Source of the DNA: Denitratisoma oestradiolicum | Lineage (GTDB): Bacteria; Pseudomonadota; Gammaproteobacteria; Burkholderiales; Rhodocyclaceae | Direction of reading: 5' to 3' | Length of the DNA stretch: 64,000 nt | Assembly (NCBI RefSeq): GCF_902813185.1 | Contig: NZ_LR778301.1 | Coordinates: 1,984,001-2,048,000 of the forward strand | Part shown: piece by piece, positions 1 to 9,006 of the stretch | Layout: each line of letters opens with the position of its first letter | How positions within the stretch are numbered: the stretch's first letter is position 1 | The notes under the pieces: model-generated | What the model saw: the letters and a program-made list of their open reading frames with translations, nothing else | Databases searched by the model: none | Told to the model about the DNA's origin: nothing | Program-made: the position numbers and the translations under genes

Positions 1-65
1 GGCCCTTGGCTCGCCATTTAAGAAGGTGTCTCCCAAAGGCGCGGCTAATATAGGTAGCCGTAGAA

Positions 66-1391
66 TTGCCGCCAAAAATCATCCAAAGAATGTTTGCCCA
101 AAAACCCTTCAGAACGTCGATTCACGACTACGAGATCGATCAGTTGTTCCGTCGATTCCGACAAGTCATAGGGGATAGCAACTGGCGTCAGCGTGTCAAA
201 AAGCTCGAGGAAGAGATCCGGGGAAACAAATTCCTGAGGCATCACCACCTCAGCGAAAACGAAATCGCCTACCAACTCAATTACTGTAGCGACCTGGAGC
301 GGCAGTATGGCGCATTGCTAGTTGGCCGAATGGACCTGTCACCGGTCTATCCGGCGCTGGCGTTCGCGTCCCACTGCCTGAGCACGTTGGAGAGAATGGA
401 CGCCACCAACCGCACCCGGGCAATCGGGCGAATCCAGGGTGCTTTCCGGAATCCTGAGGACATGCGTGCCTTGCAGTTCGAGTTCACAGCGGGGCTACAT
501 TTCACCAAGCTTGGCCACCGGCTGGCGTGGCCCGAACTGGAAACCGGTGGGGATACCTACGATCTGCTGGTTGAAAATCTTGGGCCTGCGGGCTTGGAAG
601 TCGAATGCAAGGCTATTACGGACGAAAAGGGTCGGCGCATCAGCACCCGGCACGCGCTCGAATTTTGGAATCTGATGCAGCGGGATCTCATGGCTGCAAC
701 CCGGGGGCTGTACGGTGGCCTATCGATCGTGATGACGCTGTCCGACAAACTGCCGACCAGTTACACCGAGCGCAAGGAGTTGTCCAAGCTTGTGGCCAGA
801 ACGATTTTGTCCGGTAAGAGCCACGCGTATCCACTGGTGACCATTTCCATCCACGACTTTGATGCCCAACTCCTTCAGGGCATCGACTGGAACAACGTTG
901 GTCAGAACACGCGAGAATTGATCGAGTCGATCACCGGCACCCGCAATCGTCAGGCCATGATTACGGGGCTGAAGGGCGGCGGCGCCGTCATTTGCATCGT
1001 CCAGAGCAGGCTGGACGATTCCCTGTTCGACGCTATTCAGAAAACGGTCAAGAGAGCCGCTGCGAAGCAAATGACAGGTAGCCGCCCGGCGATGATTCTG
1101 TTGGAGTTCTGCGGCATATCGCCGGAAGGCATGGTGAACCTCGCGGAACACGACAACACCCCAGGTAATGCACCGACGTCACTCCGCCGGTGGGTCAGCG
1201 AATTCCTTTCGAATACCACTGATCGGGACCATATCGTGGGAATCGGATTCATCAGCAGAGGGGCGATGACCAAGCCCAGCGCAAACGTTGTCACAAGCAC
1301 TGGCTCCGCCTACGTATTCCACAGACGGGAAAGCCCTTACTGGGACGACGCTTTCAGCGGACTATTCGACCAAGAGAACATGCCCGTTTAG
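66..1391 (+). CDS. Hypothetical protein with a PD-(D/E)XK nuclease-like core
   Basis: I do not recognise a named family. The protein is 441 aa from a TTG at 66; an ATG at 90 (residue 9) is an equally good start, and neither has a strong Shine-Dalgarno. The central part reads like a restriction-endonuclease-fold core: a helix with Glu139 (QFEFTAGLHF), then GGDTYDLLVEN (Asp166), then LEVECKA (Glu180, Lys182), which fits D-x(13)-E-x-K. There is no signal peptide or membrane segment, so it should be cytoplasmic. It lies at the left edge of a block of defence genes, which makes a nuclease role plausible, but that rests on motif spacing and context only. Confidence 0.6.
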   Translation: MPPKIIQRMFAQKPFRTSIHDYEIDQLFRRFRQVIGDSNWRQRVKKLEEEIRGNKFLRHHHLSENEIAYQLNYCSDLERQYGALLVGRMDLSPVYPALAFASHCLSTLERMDATNRTRAIGRIQGAFRNPEDMRALQFEFTAGLHFTKLGHRLAWPELETGGDTYDLLVENLGPAGLEVECKAITDEKGRRISTRHALEFWNLMQRDLMAATRGLYGGLSIVMTLSDKLPTSYTERKELSKLVARTILSGKSHAYPLVTISIHDFDAQLLQGIDWNNVGQNTRELIESITGTRNRQAMITGLKGGGAVICIVQSRLDDSLFDAIQKTVKRAAAKQMTGSRPAMILLEFCGISPEGMVNLAEHDNTPGNAPTSLRRWVSEFLSNTTDRDHIVGIGFISRGAMTKPSANVVTSTGSAYVFHRRESPYWDDAFSGLFDQENMPV

Positions 1392-1492
1392 GCGCAGGTT
1401 CGTTGGTCGAGGTCAAGCAGTGTCCTATCTGCTAGCAGATTCGGTCAGTGGCGACACAAGCGGCTATGTCGCCGTTAATAGTGTCCAGTCGG

Positions 1493-1522
1493 TTGTCATT
1501 GCCGTTAAAGGTGCAATATACT
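1493..1522 (+). promoter_or_regulatory. Sigma70-type promoter for a small transcription unit
   Basis: TTGTCA (1493-1498), an 18-nt spacer and TATACT (1517-1522) make a near-consensus promoter. Just upstream is an inverted repeat, GGCGACA (1450-1456) and TGTCGCC (1467-1473), which could be an operator. The predicted transcript starts near 1529 inside a hairpin whose arms are 1526-1537 and 1552-1561, an arrangement typical of a 5'-end stabilising stem-loop. Confidence 0.6.
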
Positions 1523-1648
1523 GAAAACGGTAAAGACTTGGCAGTAGTGCTGTCTACCGTTGTCTCAATTCAAGACCTTGTAAGCGGCCTGGCGTTTTCT
1601 CTCCAGTTGTTCGTTGAGTTTTCAATCAATTTCAACATGGAGGTCTTT

Positions 1649-1747
1649 ATGGAAACTAACCTGTTCACCGTCTTCAATGCTGTGAAGTCCGAGTGCGCGT
1701 CACTATGGGGGATTAAGCGCCGGGCCGAAAGAGCAAGGGATACCTGA
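1649..1747 (+). CDS. 32-residue small peptide (unrecognised)
   Basis: The ATG at 1649 is preceded by a textbook Shine-Dalgarno, GGAGG at 1639-1643, with 5-nt spacing. The peptide is 32 aa (starts METNLFTVFN, ends RRAERARDT), amphipathic in its first half and strongly basic in its last ten residues; it has one Cys and no transmembrane segment. A good promoter lies about 125 nt upstream and a strong terminator 45 nt downstream, so this is a complete monocistronic unit. The roughly 120-nt leader is long for such a small gene, so the RNA itself may be the active product. I cannot assign a function. Confidence 0.55.
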   Translation: METNLFTVFNAVKSECASLWGIKRRAERARDT

Positions 1748-1792
1748 GAGCAGTGGGCAGTAGTCAAGAGCTGACGCGCCCCCACCAATTCC

Positions 1793-1824
1793 AGCCCGTT
1801 GAGCTAGCCTTCAACGGGCTTTTT
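1793..1824 (+). terminator. Rho-independent terminator
   Basis: A perfect 10-bp stem (1793-1802 with 1811-1820), an 8-nt loop and a run of five T residues (1820-1824). It closes the small-peptide unit. I see no gene in the 266 bases from 1825 to 2090, between this terminator and the end of the next, minus-strand gene. Confidence 0.9.
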
Positions 1825-2090
1825 CGTTGACCGTCTTTCGTATCCACGACCCCCTTCAAAATGCCGTCATGAGGGAGCCCAGTACGACGAACTGATACCT
1901 ACATTGTCGGAGGCAATAGATAACGCTCCCGCGAATGGCTATTCTGGGTTGCATACCAAACATTCGTACAAAGGAAGCTCACTGGCAGCTTCGGCCGACC
2001 ACCGGCCATTGTACTGGGATAGGCCGCTACCCTACTTTCGTTTGACATTATCGCCCGAGGTTCCCTCCCTCCATCGAATCTCTAAGAGGA

Positions 2091-4421
2091 TCAATGGAAC
2101 TGAGGATGGCCCTGTAATGCCGGCCGATAGACCTGCTCGAGCATTTGCTCGGCCCATTCGCTCCTGCCTGCAACGTTGGAGATGTGTGATAGGGCCTGCC
2201 CCAGTCTGTTGATGAGTGGCAGGGATCCAGTAGCCGCCGCTTCGCGCACCCATGCTTCTCGGTCGACTCCTGGAATATCTTGCACCAGAAGTTCCGTGAT
2301 GGACCAGGTAACGGGCTCCGCGATTCCGTTTTTGAGACACGACATTTCCCCATGATCTATCGCATGCGTGTGAAACTGCTCCAGTTCCTTACCAGGCCTG
2401 CGTAGCACTACAGGACAGGAGCCGATCTCCAACAACAACCAAGCAGCGACATTCAACAAGTCTCCGTCCTGATTGCAGAACGCTAAGTTAAATGGCCGAA
2501 GTTGGGACAGGATTAACCAACCATCAATATTGGCGACGGCGACTAAGTCCTCTTCGTCGAGATCGACCGTGAACGGCGGCGAGAGAATGTCGCGTGAGCG
2601 CATCGTCGTAGTGCCGTTCACGTCGACTTCGAAGTCGATTAGTCCGACCGACGGAATCATCGCAACCATCTTGGATCCGGGCGCAATTGGTCGCCGTACC
2701 GGCGGCAGTTTGAGCAGTCCGTTGATTAACAGCAGGTAGTCTCCTGGGCCTAGCTGCTGGAGCGACCGATTGATTGCATACGCGCCGATTGCATCGCCCA
2801 GGGGCATACGAGCACACGATTTCACAAGCCATTTGGCTGCCTCATCCGGATTCTTCTGTACCTTCCGTTGCAGAAGCGTGGCTAGCCTTACACCGACCTC
2901 GTGACCAAACAGTGCAGGAACACGAATGACATACAGCGAATCGCCAGAGTACGCTGTAGAGGCCTGGACTAAACCTGCTCGCACTAAATCGTGACAGCCA
3001 TCGCGATCGATGTTTTTTCTTGCATTTTCGCGTGTGACCGAGAAGACATACAGCGATGACAATCGGTCTCCGTGATGGCGCTTGGCCATTAGTTCATCGA
3101 CGTAGATGCGTGCGAGGGTTCTGATTTCGTTCCTTACGGCGCCAAGACAGGCGAACCTCTCGTCTGCGACCGAGAACATCTCCGTACCGAGTAGAGGAGG
3201 TAGTACTGCAGCCGATCCTTCAGGAAGGCTCTCCATCTGACTCGCCACGGCGGCGCGAAGCACCCATGGTGCGCGAAGCTCCGGTGCATATTGCCCTCCG
3301 TCCACAAGACCTCCACCCAGTTGGTAGAGGCAGTCGCGAGCGGACGCGAATTCATTGTCATCGTAGTTTCCGACCTCGATCCTTGTGCTGTTGCGGCCCA
3401 GCCGAGTTGGCTCGCGGCGGTTCGGCTTTAGTGTCAGATGGTCGAAATCGTTTTCATCTACAGCGACGACCAACTGAAGATGTGCACCCATCCCTCCCGA
3501 AATCATCTCGTCCAGTTCAGCACTGAGCACCGCGCCTCCCGATGGGAGCGAGTCAATGCACAAGACAAACCTGTAATCAGGCCGGCTTGCAACCCGCCGC
3601 AGCCACATCCGTGCATCATCTTGCGTTGCAGGCCAACTGAACAGCGCAGCCAGAACGTTCGCAAGGCGCCGGAATAGCCCTTCAGCACACGAGCTAGCCT
3701 CGATGAAGAGCACGGCCCAACCATTTGCATCTGCTGTTTCTTCCAGCTCTCGCAAAACTGAACTCTTCCCACAAAGAGGCGGCCCAGAAATAATAACAAC
3801 ACGGGTGTCAGCGGCACGGATGGCAATTCGCGCTGCTTCGGTCGCTTTCCTCGGTACAAGGAAGTTCTCCACAAAGCGCTGGCTAGAGGTCCACGATCCC
3901 GTGAGTTCATGCAGTTCCGTCGCATTCATCGCTGCAATTGCGGCAGCTGAGAGGTCGGTGCCAAGAAGTTTGCTAATTGCGCCTGTTATGGACGACTGTG
4001 CCGCGGCCGCGGCGGTGGCAATCCGGTGAGCGAGCTCCCCAGCGTCGATAGACGCTTCCTTTAGGAGCTTCATGTCATGGGTCTGATAGATGTTGGTGTC
4101 CGAGCCGTTGGTAATCACCACGATTGGGGCTCGGGTGAGCAATGCGTACGACGCTCCTTGCGCTTCATCATCAGCCGTGAGCGGTAGTCCTTCGCGCTTC
4201 AGTTCGATCACAGCCAGCGCTTCATCGCCTTGGTATACGAGAATATCCGCGCGCCCCTCGACATAGCTTTGACTACCGGCCTCCATTTCGGTGTGCCCGA
4301 CACGGACCTTGAATCGCTGTTGGATACGAAGACTTGTTGTTCCAGGAAAGACGCGCTGCAAGGTATCGGCGATCCTTGCTTCAAGCTCAGCTTCCGGCGG
4401 ACTTGTGGTCGTGATCGACAT
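2091..4421 (-). CDS. HsdR-N-type nuclease fused to a P-loop NTPase (single-gene defence candidate)
   Basis: A 776-aa protein. Residues about 10-125 look like the N-terminal nuclease domain of type I restriction HsdR subunits: GRADILVYQGDEALAVIELK, with Asp59, Glu73 and Lys75 as the D...ExK triad. A P-loop NTPase follows: Walker A GPPLCGKSS at about 213-221 and Walker B RFVLCIDSL with Asp290. The C-terminal 450 residues are mostly helical with no motif I know and could be the sensing half of a STAND-like ATPase. No helicase motifs and no HsdM or HsdS neighbours are present, so this is not a type I restriction enzyme. The likeliest role is a self-contained nuclease triggered by its ATPase, from architecture and island context only. 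Confidence 0.65.
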   Translation of the reverse strand: MSITTTSPPEAELEARIADTLQRVFPGTTSLRIQQRFKVRVGHTEMEAGSQSYVEGRADILVYQGDEALAVIELKREGLPLTADDEAQGASYALLTRAPIVVITNGSDTNIYQTHDMKLLKEASIDAGELAHRIATAAAAAQSSITGAISKLLGTDLSAAAIAAMNATELHELTGSWTSSQRFVENFLVPRKATEAARIAIRAADTRVVIISGPPLCGKSSVLRELEETADANGWAVLFIEASSCAEGLFRRLANVLAALFSWPATQDDARMWLRRVASRPDYRFVLCIDSLPSGGAVLSAELDEMISGGMGAHLQLVVAVDENDFDHLTLKPNRREPTRLGRNSTRIEVGNYDDNEFASARDCLYQLGGGLVDGGQYAPELRAPWVLRAAVASQMESLPEGSAAVLPPLLGTEMFSVADERFACLGAVRNEIRTLARIYVDELMAKRHHGDRLSSLYVFSVTRENARKNIDRDGCHDLVRAGLVQASTAYSGDSLYVIRVPALFGHEVGVRLATLLQRKVQKNPDEAAKWLVKSCARMPLGDAIGAYAINRSLQQLGPGDYLLLINGLLKLPPVRRPIAPGSKMVAMIPSVGLIDFEVDVNGTTTMRSRDILSPPFTVDLDEEDLVAVANIDGWLILSQLRPFNLAFCNQDGDLLNVAAWLLLEIGSCPVVLRRPGKELEQFHTHAIDHGEMSCLKNGIAEPVTWSITELLVQDIPGVDREAWVREAAATGSLPLINRLGQALSHISNVAGRSEWAEQMLEQVYRPALQGHPQFH

Positions 4422-4730
4422 TGTGAGATGTAATGGGTCAAGTCATGCACCGGTGTATTAGTCCTTGCCGGTAACATCGCGTCCGAAATAGGTGCAACAT
4501 TACGCAATTGCGCAACCGCCTAGGCGCTGAAACGGCACCGGCGAACGTACGACCAATGTCGGTCAAAACCTCAAGCAACTTTAATGTCTCTTTTGCCCGA
4601 GGAGTATGCCTAGGATTCCCCTTCGCCCCTGCGCTCTTTTTACATTATCCCCCGAATGCCCGGAACTCGGCCAATCTGGCCGTTCGCGTACCCGCCTGTC
4701 GAAGTCGGCAATGTGCCGGCTACCTGCCGC
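4422..4730. promoter_or_regulatory. Upstream region of the nuclease-NTPase gene with a palindrome
   Basis: A 309-nt gap with no convincing gene. It should hold the promoter of the leftward nuclease-NTPase gene, which starts at 4421. A perfect 10-bp palindrome CGCAATTGCG (4503-4512), extended imperfectly to 16 bp, is a candidate operator. I see no clear -35/-10 pair. Confidence 0.35.
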
Positions 4731-6701
4731 TTAGCTGAATGACGTTTTGACGTTGCCTGCCTCAAAGACGGCTTGAGTATGGATGGAACCATCTTCAAAC
4801 AGACCAAGCTGGCGCACATGTGCCTCAGCCTGTTCGGGATCAGCCGTAAAGAGAACAACAGCTAAGTCTTTTAGTGCCCTTGTGCAGCACACATAGAAAA
4901 GACGGCGTGTTCGATCCACCGTTGTTTCTTCGCCAGCATCGATGCGTTTTAGGTCGGTTTCAGAAGGCTTTTTGAGACCCAGGTATTTTTCATAGGAAAA
5001 CTGGAAATGGGTACTCTCCGCATCGTCTAGCACGACGAGCACCCTATCAAATTCAGCCCCCTTGATGCCTTGCTGAGTCCAAAAAGGTGAGCGCTCCGAA
5101 ATGTAGGTCTGGTACGCCTGAAGCTGTTTAGCAGGGCACGCTAAAAAAGCATCCATCGAGGCCATTTCCTTATCGGATTCATCGTCGTCTTCTTGGTCGT
5201 CGTCATCTTCTCCTCCTTCTGCGGGCGGGGCAGGTGGAGCTGCTTCGGGATCCAAGTAAGATGCTAGGCGGGGATCAAGGATTAGTAATCCTGCGGCATA
5301 CACTTGCTTCAAAAGGTCACCAATCGTTACGTTGGAATTCCCGACGATGCCTTCTGCAATTGAGGCAACAAGTTCGCTAAGTGCTTTAAGCCGTTCTGCG
5401 ACGTTCGCCCCAGCTAGAGTGTCTTTTTCAAGAAGGGGCGAATACTCCCGGATCAGCCGCATCGCTTCGAGCTGCCGCCCTTCTGTATGGGCAATCGCTA
5501 TCGGAATCAGAAATTTCACACACGGTGAAATGGGCCATGCAGAACCATCCAGAAAACCGTCTTTGAATGCCGCCGGCGCTTTGGAGTTGAGCGCCGTGTA
5601 AAGCTCTCCGAACCCTAAGCGCTTCGCGGCCATCTGGTGAACAATGACAAGAAGCTTGACCTGCTCTTCGTCACTATCACCAAGTCGCCAGCGACTATCA
5701 CCAGTTCGCGCCGCCATCCAGTCGCGTACTCGAACCAAGTTAGCATCTCGCGTATCGTCCGCAGGCAAGATGAAAAGGTGGGCCGAACCTTCAGGAGTTG
5801 GCCTGATGCCCTCAGGGCTTAGACGTTGGCCTGGAACCTGAACGAGGTCATCACCATCGCGTCGAATAGCGTTCGCAAGGTTCAAAACCTTAGTTGAGCA
5901 CCGAAAATTCTCCGGCTTTGGAATGTCGGCCCAATTGGGTGCCGCTTCAACCAAGCCGGTCCCCGTGGCATAAATACGCTGCATCGGGTCGCCGAAGAAA
6001 CCAAGGCAAAAGGTGACGCCGGGTTCGCGCTCAACGGTCTTCAATGCCTCTATAACTTCTGTGGTCGTATCCTGACTCTCGTCCACAAATACGAAAGGAA
6101 ATTGGCGCGCGAGAAGGGTTCGAAAAAGAGGCCGCTCCGCGATGAGGTAGGGCACAAGCCTCAAAATGTCGTCGTGCCCTAAAATCCCTTTTACATAGTC
6201 GCTACCTGTTCCGTATCGGAAGCCTTTGACTGCGGCGATCCGCCCCGACTGCCTTTGGAGACGCTCCAGATCTCGGGTGTCTTTGTCCTTGGTGCGCTGT
6301 TGAACCCTGGGGCCATAGGTTGCCTGTTTCTGTTCAAGTGCCTCAATTTTTTCCGTGATACGCGCAGTCACCCAGACGCGAATGTCGTTCTGAAACGGCT
6401 TGGCTAGCAGCCACATGAAGCTGTGGATCGTCGAAACGTGAACCAGCGGATCACTGCCGACATCCCTCCATATCTCTCCGGCTGCTATCTCGGTGTAGGT
6501 AATGCAAGCAATGCGCTGACGAAATTTTCTCAGCTTATCGCCATGTATTCGGATGGCCGATGACAGCCCCTTAATGAGAGAAGTGGTTTTTCCGGAACCA
6601 GCACCGGCCTTCATTATGAAGCTGCGCGGTGGAACGTTCCCAAGGCAGTTTCGCAGGTCGATGTCTGCCTGGGTGTCCGGCTTATTTGCTCGGCTACTCA
6701 T
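4731..6701 (-). CDS. gajB: Gabija-like helicase GajB (UvrD/PcrA family)
   Basis: A 656-aa superfamily 1 helicase. Visible motifs: Walker A GAGSGKTT (33-40), DEXX box FVFVDESQD, motif III LGFFGDPMQRIY, motif IV FRCSTKVLNLANAIR, motif V QGIKGAEFDRVLVV and motif VI RRLFYVCCTRALKDL. An acidic linker (GGEDDDDQEDDDESDKE) separates the 1B/2B-like region from the C-terminal RecA domain. Its start overlaps the end of the OLD-family nuclease gene by 8 nt, so the two are translationally coupled. OLD nuclease followed by UvrD-like helicase is the Gabija arrangement; the family's GajB is usually nearer 500 aa, so this is a long version. Class 2 OLD nucleases paired with UvrD-like helicases are the same grouping under another name. 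Confidence 0.8.
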   Translation of the reverse strand: MSSRANKPDTQADIDLRNCLGNVPPRSFIMKAGAGSGKTTSLIKGLSSAIRIHGDKLRKFRQRIACITYTEIAAGEIWRDVGSDPLVHVSTIHSFMWLLAKPFQNDIRVWVTARITEKIEALEQKQATYGPRVQQRTKDKDTRDLERLQRQSGRIAAVKGFRYGTGSDYVKGILGHDDILRLVPYLIAERPLFRTLLARQFPFVFVDESQDTTTEVIEALKTVEREPGVTFCLGFFGDPMQRIYATGTGLVEAAPNWADIPKPENFRCSTKVLNLANAIRRDGDDLVQVPGQRLSPEGIRPTPEGSAHLFILPADDTRDANLVRVRDWMAARTGDSRWRLGDSDEEQVKLLVIVHQMAAKRLGFGELYTALNSKAPAAFKDGFLDGSAWPISPCVKFLIPIAIAHTEGRQLEAMRLIREYSPLLEKDTLAGANVAERLKALSELVASIAEGIVGNSNVTIGDLLKQVYAAGLLILDPRLASYLDPEAAPPAPPAEGGEDDDDQEDDDESDKEMASMDAFLACPAKQLQAYQTYISERSPFWTQQGIKGAEFDRVLVVLDDAESTHFQFSYEKYLGLKKPSETDLKRIDAGEETTVDRTRRLFYVCCTRALKDLAVVLFTADPEQAEAHVRQLGLFEDGSIHTQAVFEAGNVKTSFS

Positions 6702-9006
6702 GCTCAGCCTCTATCACGCCAGCTTCTGCGATGGGAACGGCGTCAGGCAGTACGGTCTCAAGTTCGATCCGCACTTCATCCTTTAGCCAAACCAGTCCGT
6801 CACGGATGTATGCCGGGACATGCCACGCATCCTCATTTTCAGTGAGTACAGCGAGCGCGAACTTCGTCTTATCGAAATTTTTCCGCGAAACTTTCTGATG
6901 GAGGCCCTTGGCAAGCACGCTGGGATCGGCGGCTCCCCCCTTTACAATCAGGCCAAGAGGCTTCCTTGCTGCGGCTTGAGACCACTCTGGATTTTCGAGC
7001 CCAAAGTCCTCCTCAAGCGTGCGCCCACAAAGGTTTTCAGTGGAACCGTTCCAAGTTACGGCCCGTTCGGTCTGATAGGCGACGCGAACCTTTGCACCGT
7101 CTACAAGCTCGTGAGTTTTGTCGGCTTCCGAGGCGTTGCGCAAGTCTTCGATTGTTAGCTTGCCAGGAAGCCACTTTATAAGGGTTTGATTCGAGGTCGC
7201 AGCGCCTGGCTCATTGGGCAAACAAGCTTTACCGTACATTTTCTTGAGTGGGCCTGCCACCGGCTCGCCGACCGGATTTTGTCCGTCATCCTGAGCCTGC
7301 ACAGCGATGCCTTCCTCTTCATCAGCAGGAACGTCGAACTCCTCGACTTCCTCATCATCAACTGCATCGCCGGCCTCAGGAACGACGAGGGCGACGCTAT
7401 CAATATCGGTAACGATTAGTGTCGTTAGACCGAGAAACTCTATGAGCGATTGGAAACGATGACCAAAGGCCCCTCCGACCTCCAAAATACATAGACAAGC
7501 TGATCGGAGAGTTTTCGCAGCCTTCCGAATCATTACAGGTAAGAGCAATCTTTCAACATTGCCTTCAACAAGAATAGCGGCATCTGAGAAGAAGAGATCG
7601 CAGTGCGTCAGCTTCAAATATCTTTCTAGAAAATCCCGATCATCTGGCTGGGCTTGGTAGAAGGCAGATAGATTTAGAACGTCGGTCAACTGTTCATTGC
7701 CCACTTTCTTCCGGCGGAAGTACCGGATTGGCTTGAATCCTCGCTCGTAAAGAATGTGCGGCGAGTGGGTCGTTATGACCATTTGACTGCCAAAGATACT
7801 TCCGTCGTCGCCTTCTATGTTCAGAAGCTCAAGCACATTTCGGATGAATACCTGCTGGAGTTGGGCGTGCAGATGGGCCTCTGGCTCCTCCACGAAAATC
7901 AGGTGCAATGGAGGGCGATTGTCCATCGACATCCACCTCGCTTGGGCGTCCAAAATCTCCACGACCATATAGATCAAATTCTTGAACCCAAGTCCGTTGT
8001 AACTGTCAGGAAGCGTAGCAATGTCTTCGCCATCTCCGATTTGATAGTGGACTCGCGCATCCTGGCTCATAACATGGGCAGGGTCTAGCGCCGACATAAT
8101 TTTCAATCGCGGGTTGTTAATACCCGGATAGCCAAGCTTGGCGAGCCGATCAAGCATCGGCTTGAATACGCCATCTAAGTGAATGTTGAGCGCTTGCTCG
8201 GAGTCGAACAACGCCTTGAGAGCTGTGTGATCGTCTTGCCTTTGATTAAGGTTGCGCTTGTAAAAGCGACTTAAACGCTTTGATAGGTCTTCCGATCTCC
8301 CGCCGGCTTCCGGATTGGGATCAGCCAGGTGTCGTTGAGCCCCCAGACTGTCGATATGGATAAGCGATTTCAGAATCGTTCCGCCGCCTGGCTCTCCACC
8401 TAGTTCTTCTGGAACATAATCCCCGATCTCACGAAAGTTTTCATCAAACTGTGTGCGATCCAGGATGAAGTAGCGCAGCTCATATTCGCTCTTGAGTTCG
8501 CGCTGAAGATAGTCCGTCATGGAGCGAGGCCAAGGAACATATTGTGACCCTGGCGTCAGTTCCGCAGCCTGCTCTGTACCCTTAGCCTTGGCGTCTTGGT
8601 AATTTTGAATGAGGTTAATCGGATTTCGTGCAGTCAGGGAAACTCGTATGCCGACCTTGGTTCCCTCCCATGCTGTACTCGGAAGCAAGGGAATTACCAG
8701 ATAGAGGTCTGGCGCGGCAACCTCGAACCAGAGATCCAGCTCTATGCTTGGAAGTGAGATACCGTCGGGAACTGGTTCGTCCAGATTGATGCCACCAGCT
8801 TCATCGAAGGTTTTCCAACAAGAAGAGCTGAAATCATAAAGACTGAAACGATCCCTTCCTCCTGTGACAAACGCATGGATGGCCTGAGTTGCCGACGTTT
8901 TTCCGCTGTTATTCGATCCTACAAATATTGATATGTCGTCAGCCAACTCAATATGAGCGTCTTTCAGGCGTCGAAAATTTCTGAGACGATACGAGTGAAG
9001 ATGCAC
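6694..9006 (-). CDS. gajA: Gabija-like nuclease GajA (OLD family, ATPase plus TOPRIM)
   Basis: A 770-aa protein starting at GTG 9006, with GGAGG 5 nt upstream. The N-terminal ABC-type ATPase shows Walker A FVGSNNSGKTS (about 28-38), Walker B LHLIFVEEPEAHLHAQ and the switch His in VITTHSPHIL. From about residue 475 there is a TOPRIM domain: ILVEGNVERLLLP (catalytic Glu), then the VGG turn and TTLIVTDIDS. An acidic, low-complexity insert (DDEEVEEFDVPADEEE) follows the TOPRIM core. In Gabija, GajA is a nucleotide-sensing DNA-nicking nuclease that works with GajB. At 770 aa it is longer than the described GajA (about 580 aa). Confidence 0.82.
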   Translation of the reverse strand: MHLHSYRLRNFRRLKDAHIELADDISIFVGSNNSGKTSATQAIHAFVTGGRDRFSLYDFSSSCWKTFDEAGGINLDEPVPDGISLPSIELDLWFEVAAPDLYLVIPLLPSTAWEGTKVGIRVSLTARNPINLIQNYQDAKAKGTEQAAELTPGSQYVPWPRSMTDYLQRELKSEYELRYFILDRTQFDENFREIGDYVPEELGGEPGGGTILKSLIHIDSLGAQRHLADPNPEAGGRSEDLSKRLSRFYKRNLNQRQDDHTALKALFDSEQALNIHLDGVFKPMLDRLAKLGYPGINNPRLKIMSALDPAHVMSQDARVHYQIGDGEDIATLPDSYNGLGFKNLIYMVVEILDAQARWMSMDNRPPLHLIFVEEPEAHLHAQLQQVFIRNVLELLNIEGDDGSIFGSQMVITTHSPHILYERGFKPIRYFRRKKVGNEQLTDVLNLSAFYQAQPDDRDFLERYLKLTHCDLFFSDAAILVEGNVERLLLPVMIRKAAKTLRSACLCILEVGGAFGHRFQSLIEFLGLTTLIVTDIDSVALVVPEAGDAVDDEEVEEFDVPADEEEGIAVQAQDDGQNPVGEPVAGPLKKMYGKACLPNEPGAATSNQTLIKWLPGKLTIEDLRNASEADKTHELVDGAKVRVAYQTERAVTWNGSTENLCGRTLEEDFGLENPEWSQAAARKPLGLIVKGGAADPSVLAKGLHQKVSRKNFDKTKFALAVLTENEDAWHVPAYIRDGLVWLKDEVRIELETVLPDAVPIAEAGVIEAEHE

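Noticed and set aside
1904..2353. Open frames on both strands beside the nuclease-NTPase gene
   Set aside because: No RBS, low-complexity Arg/Pro/Ser-rich translations, and they overlap the end of a well-supported gene.
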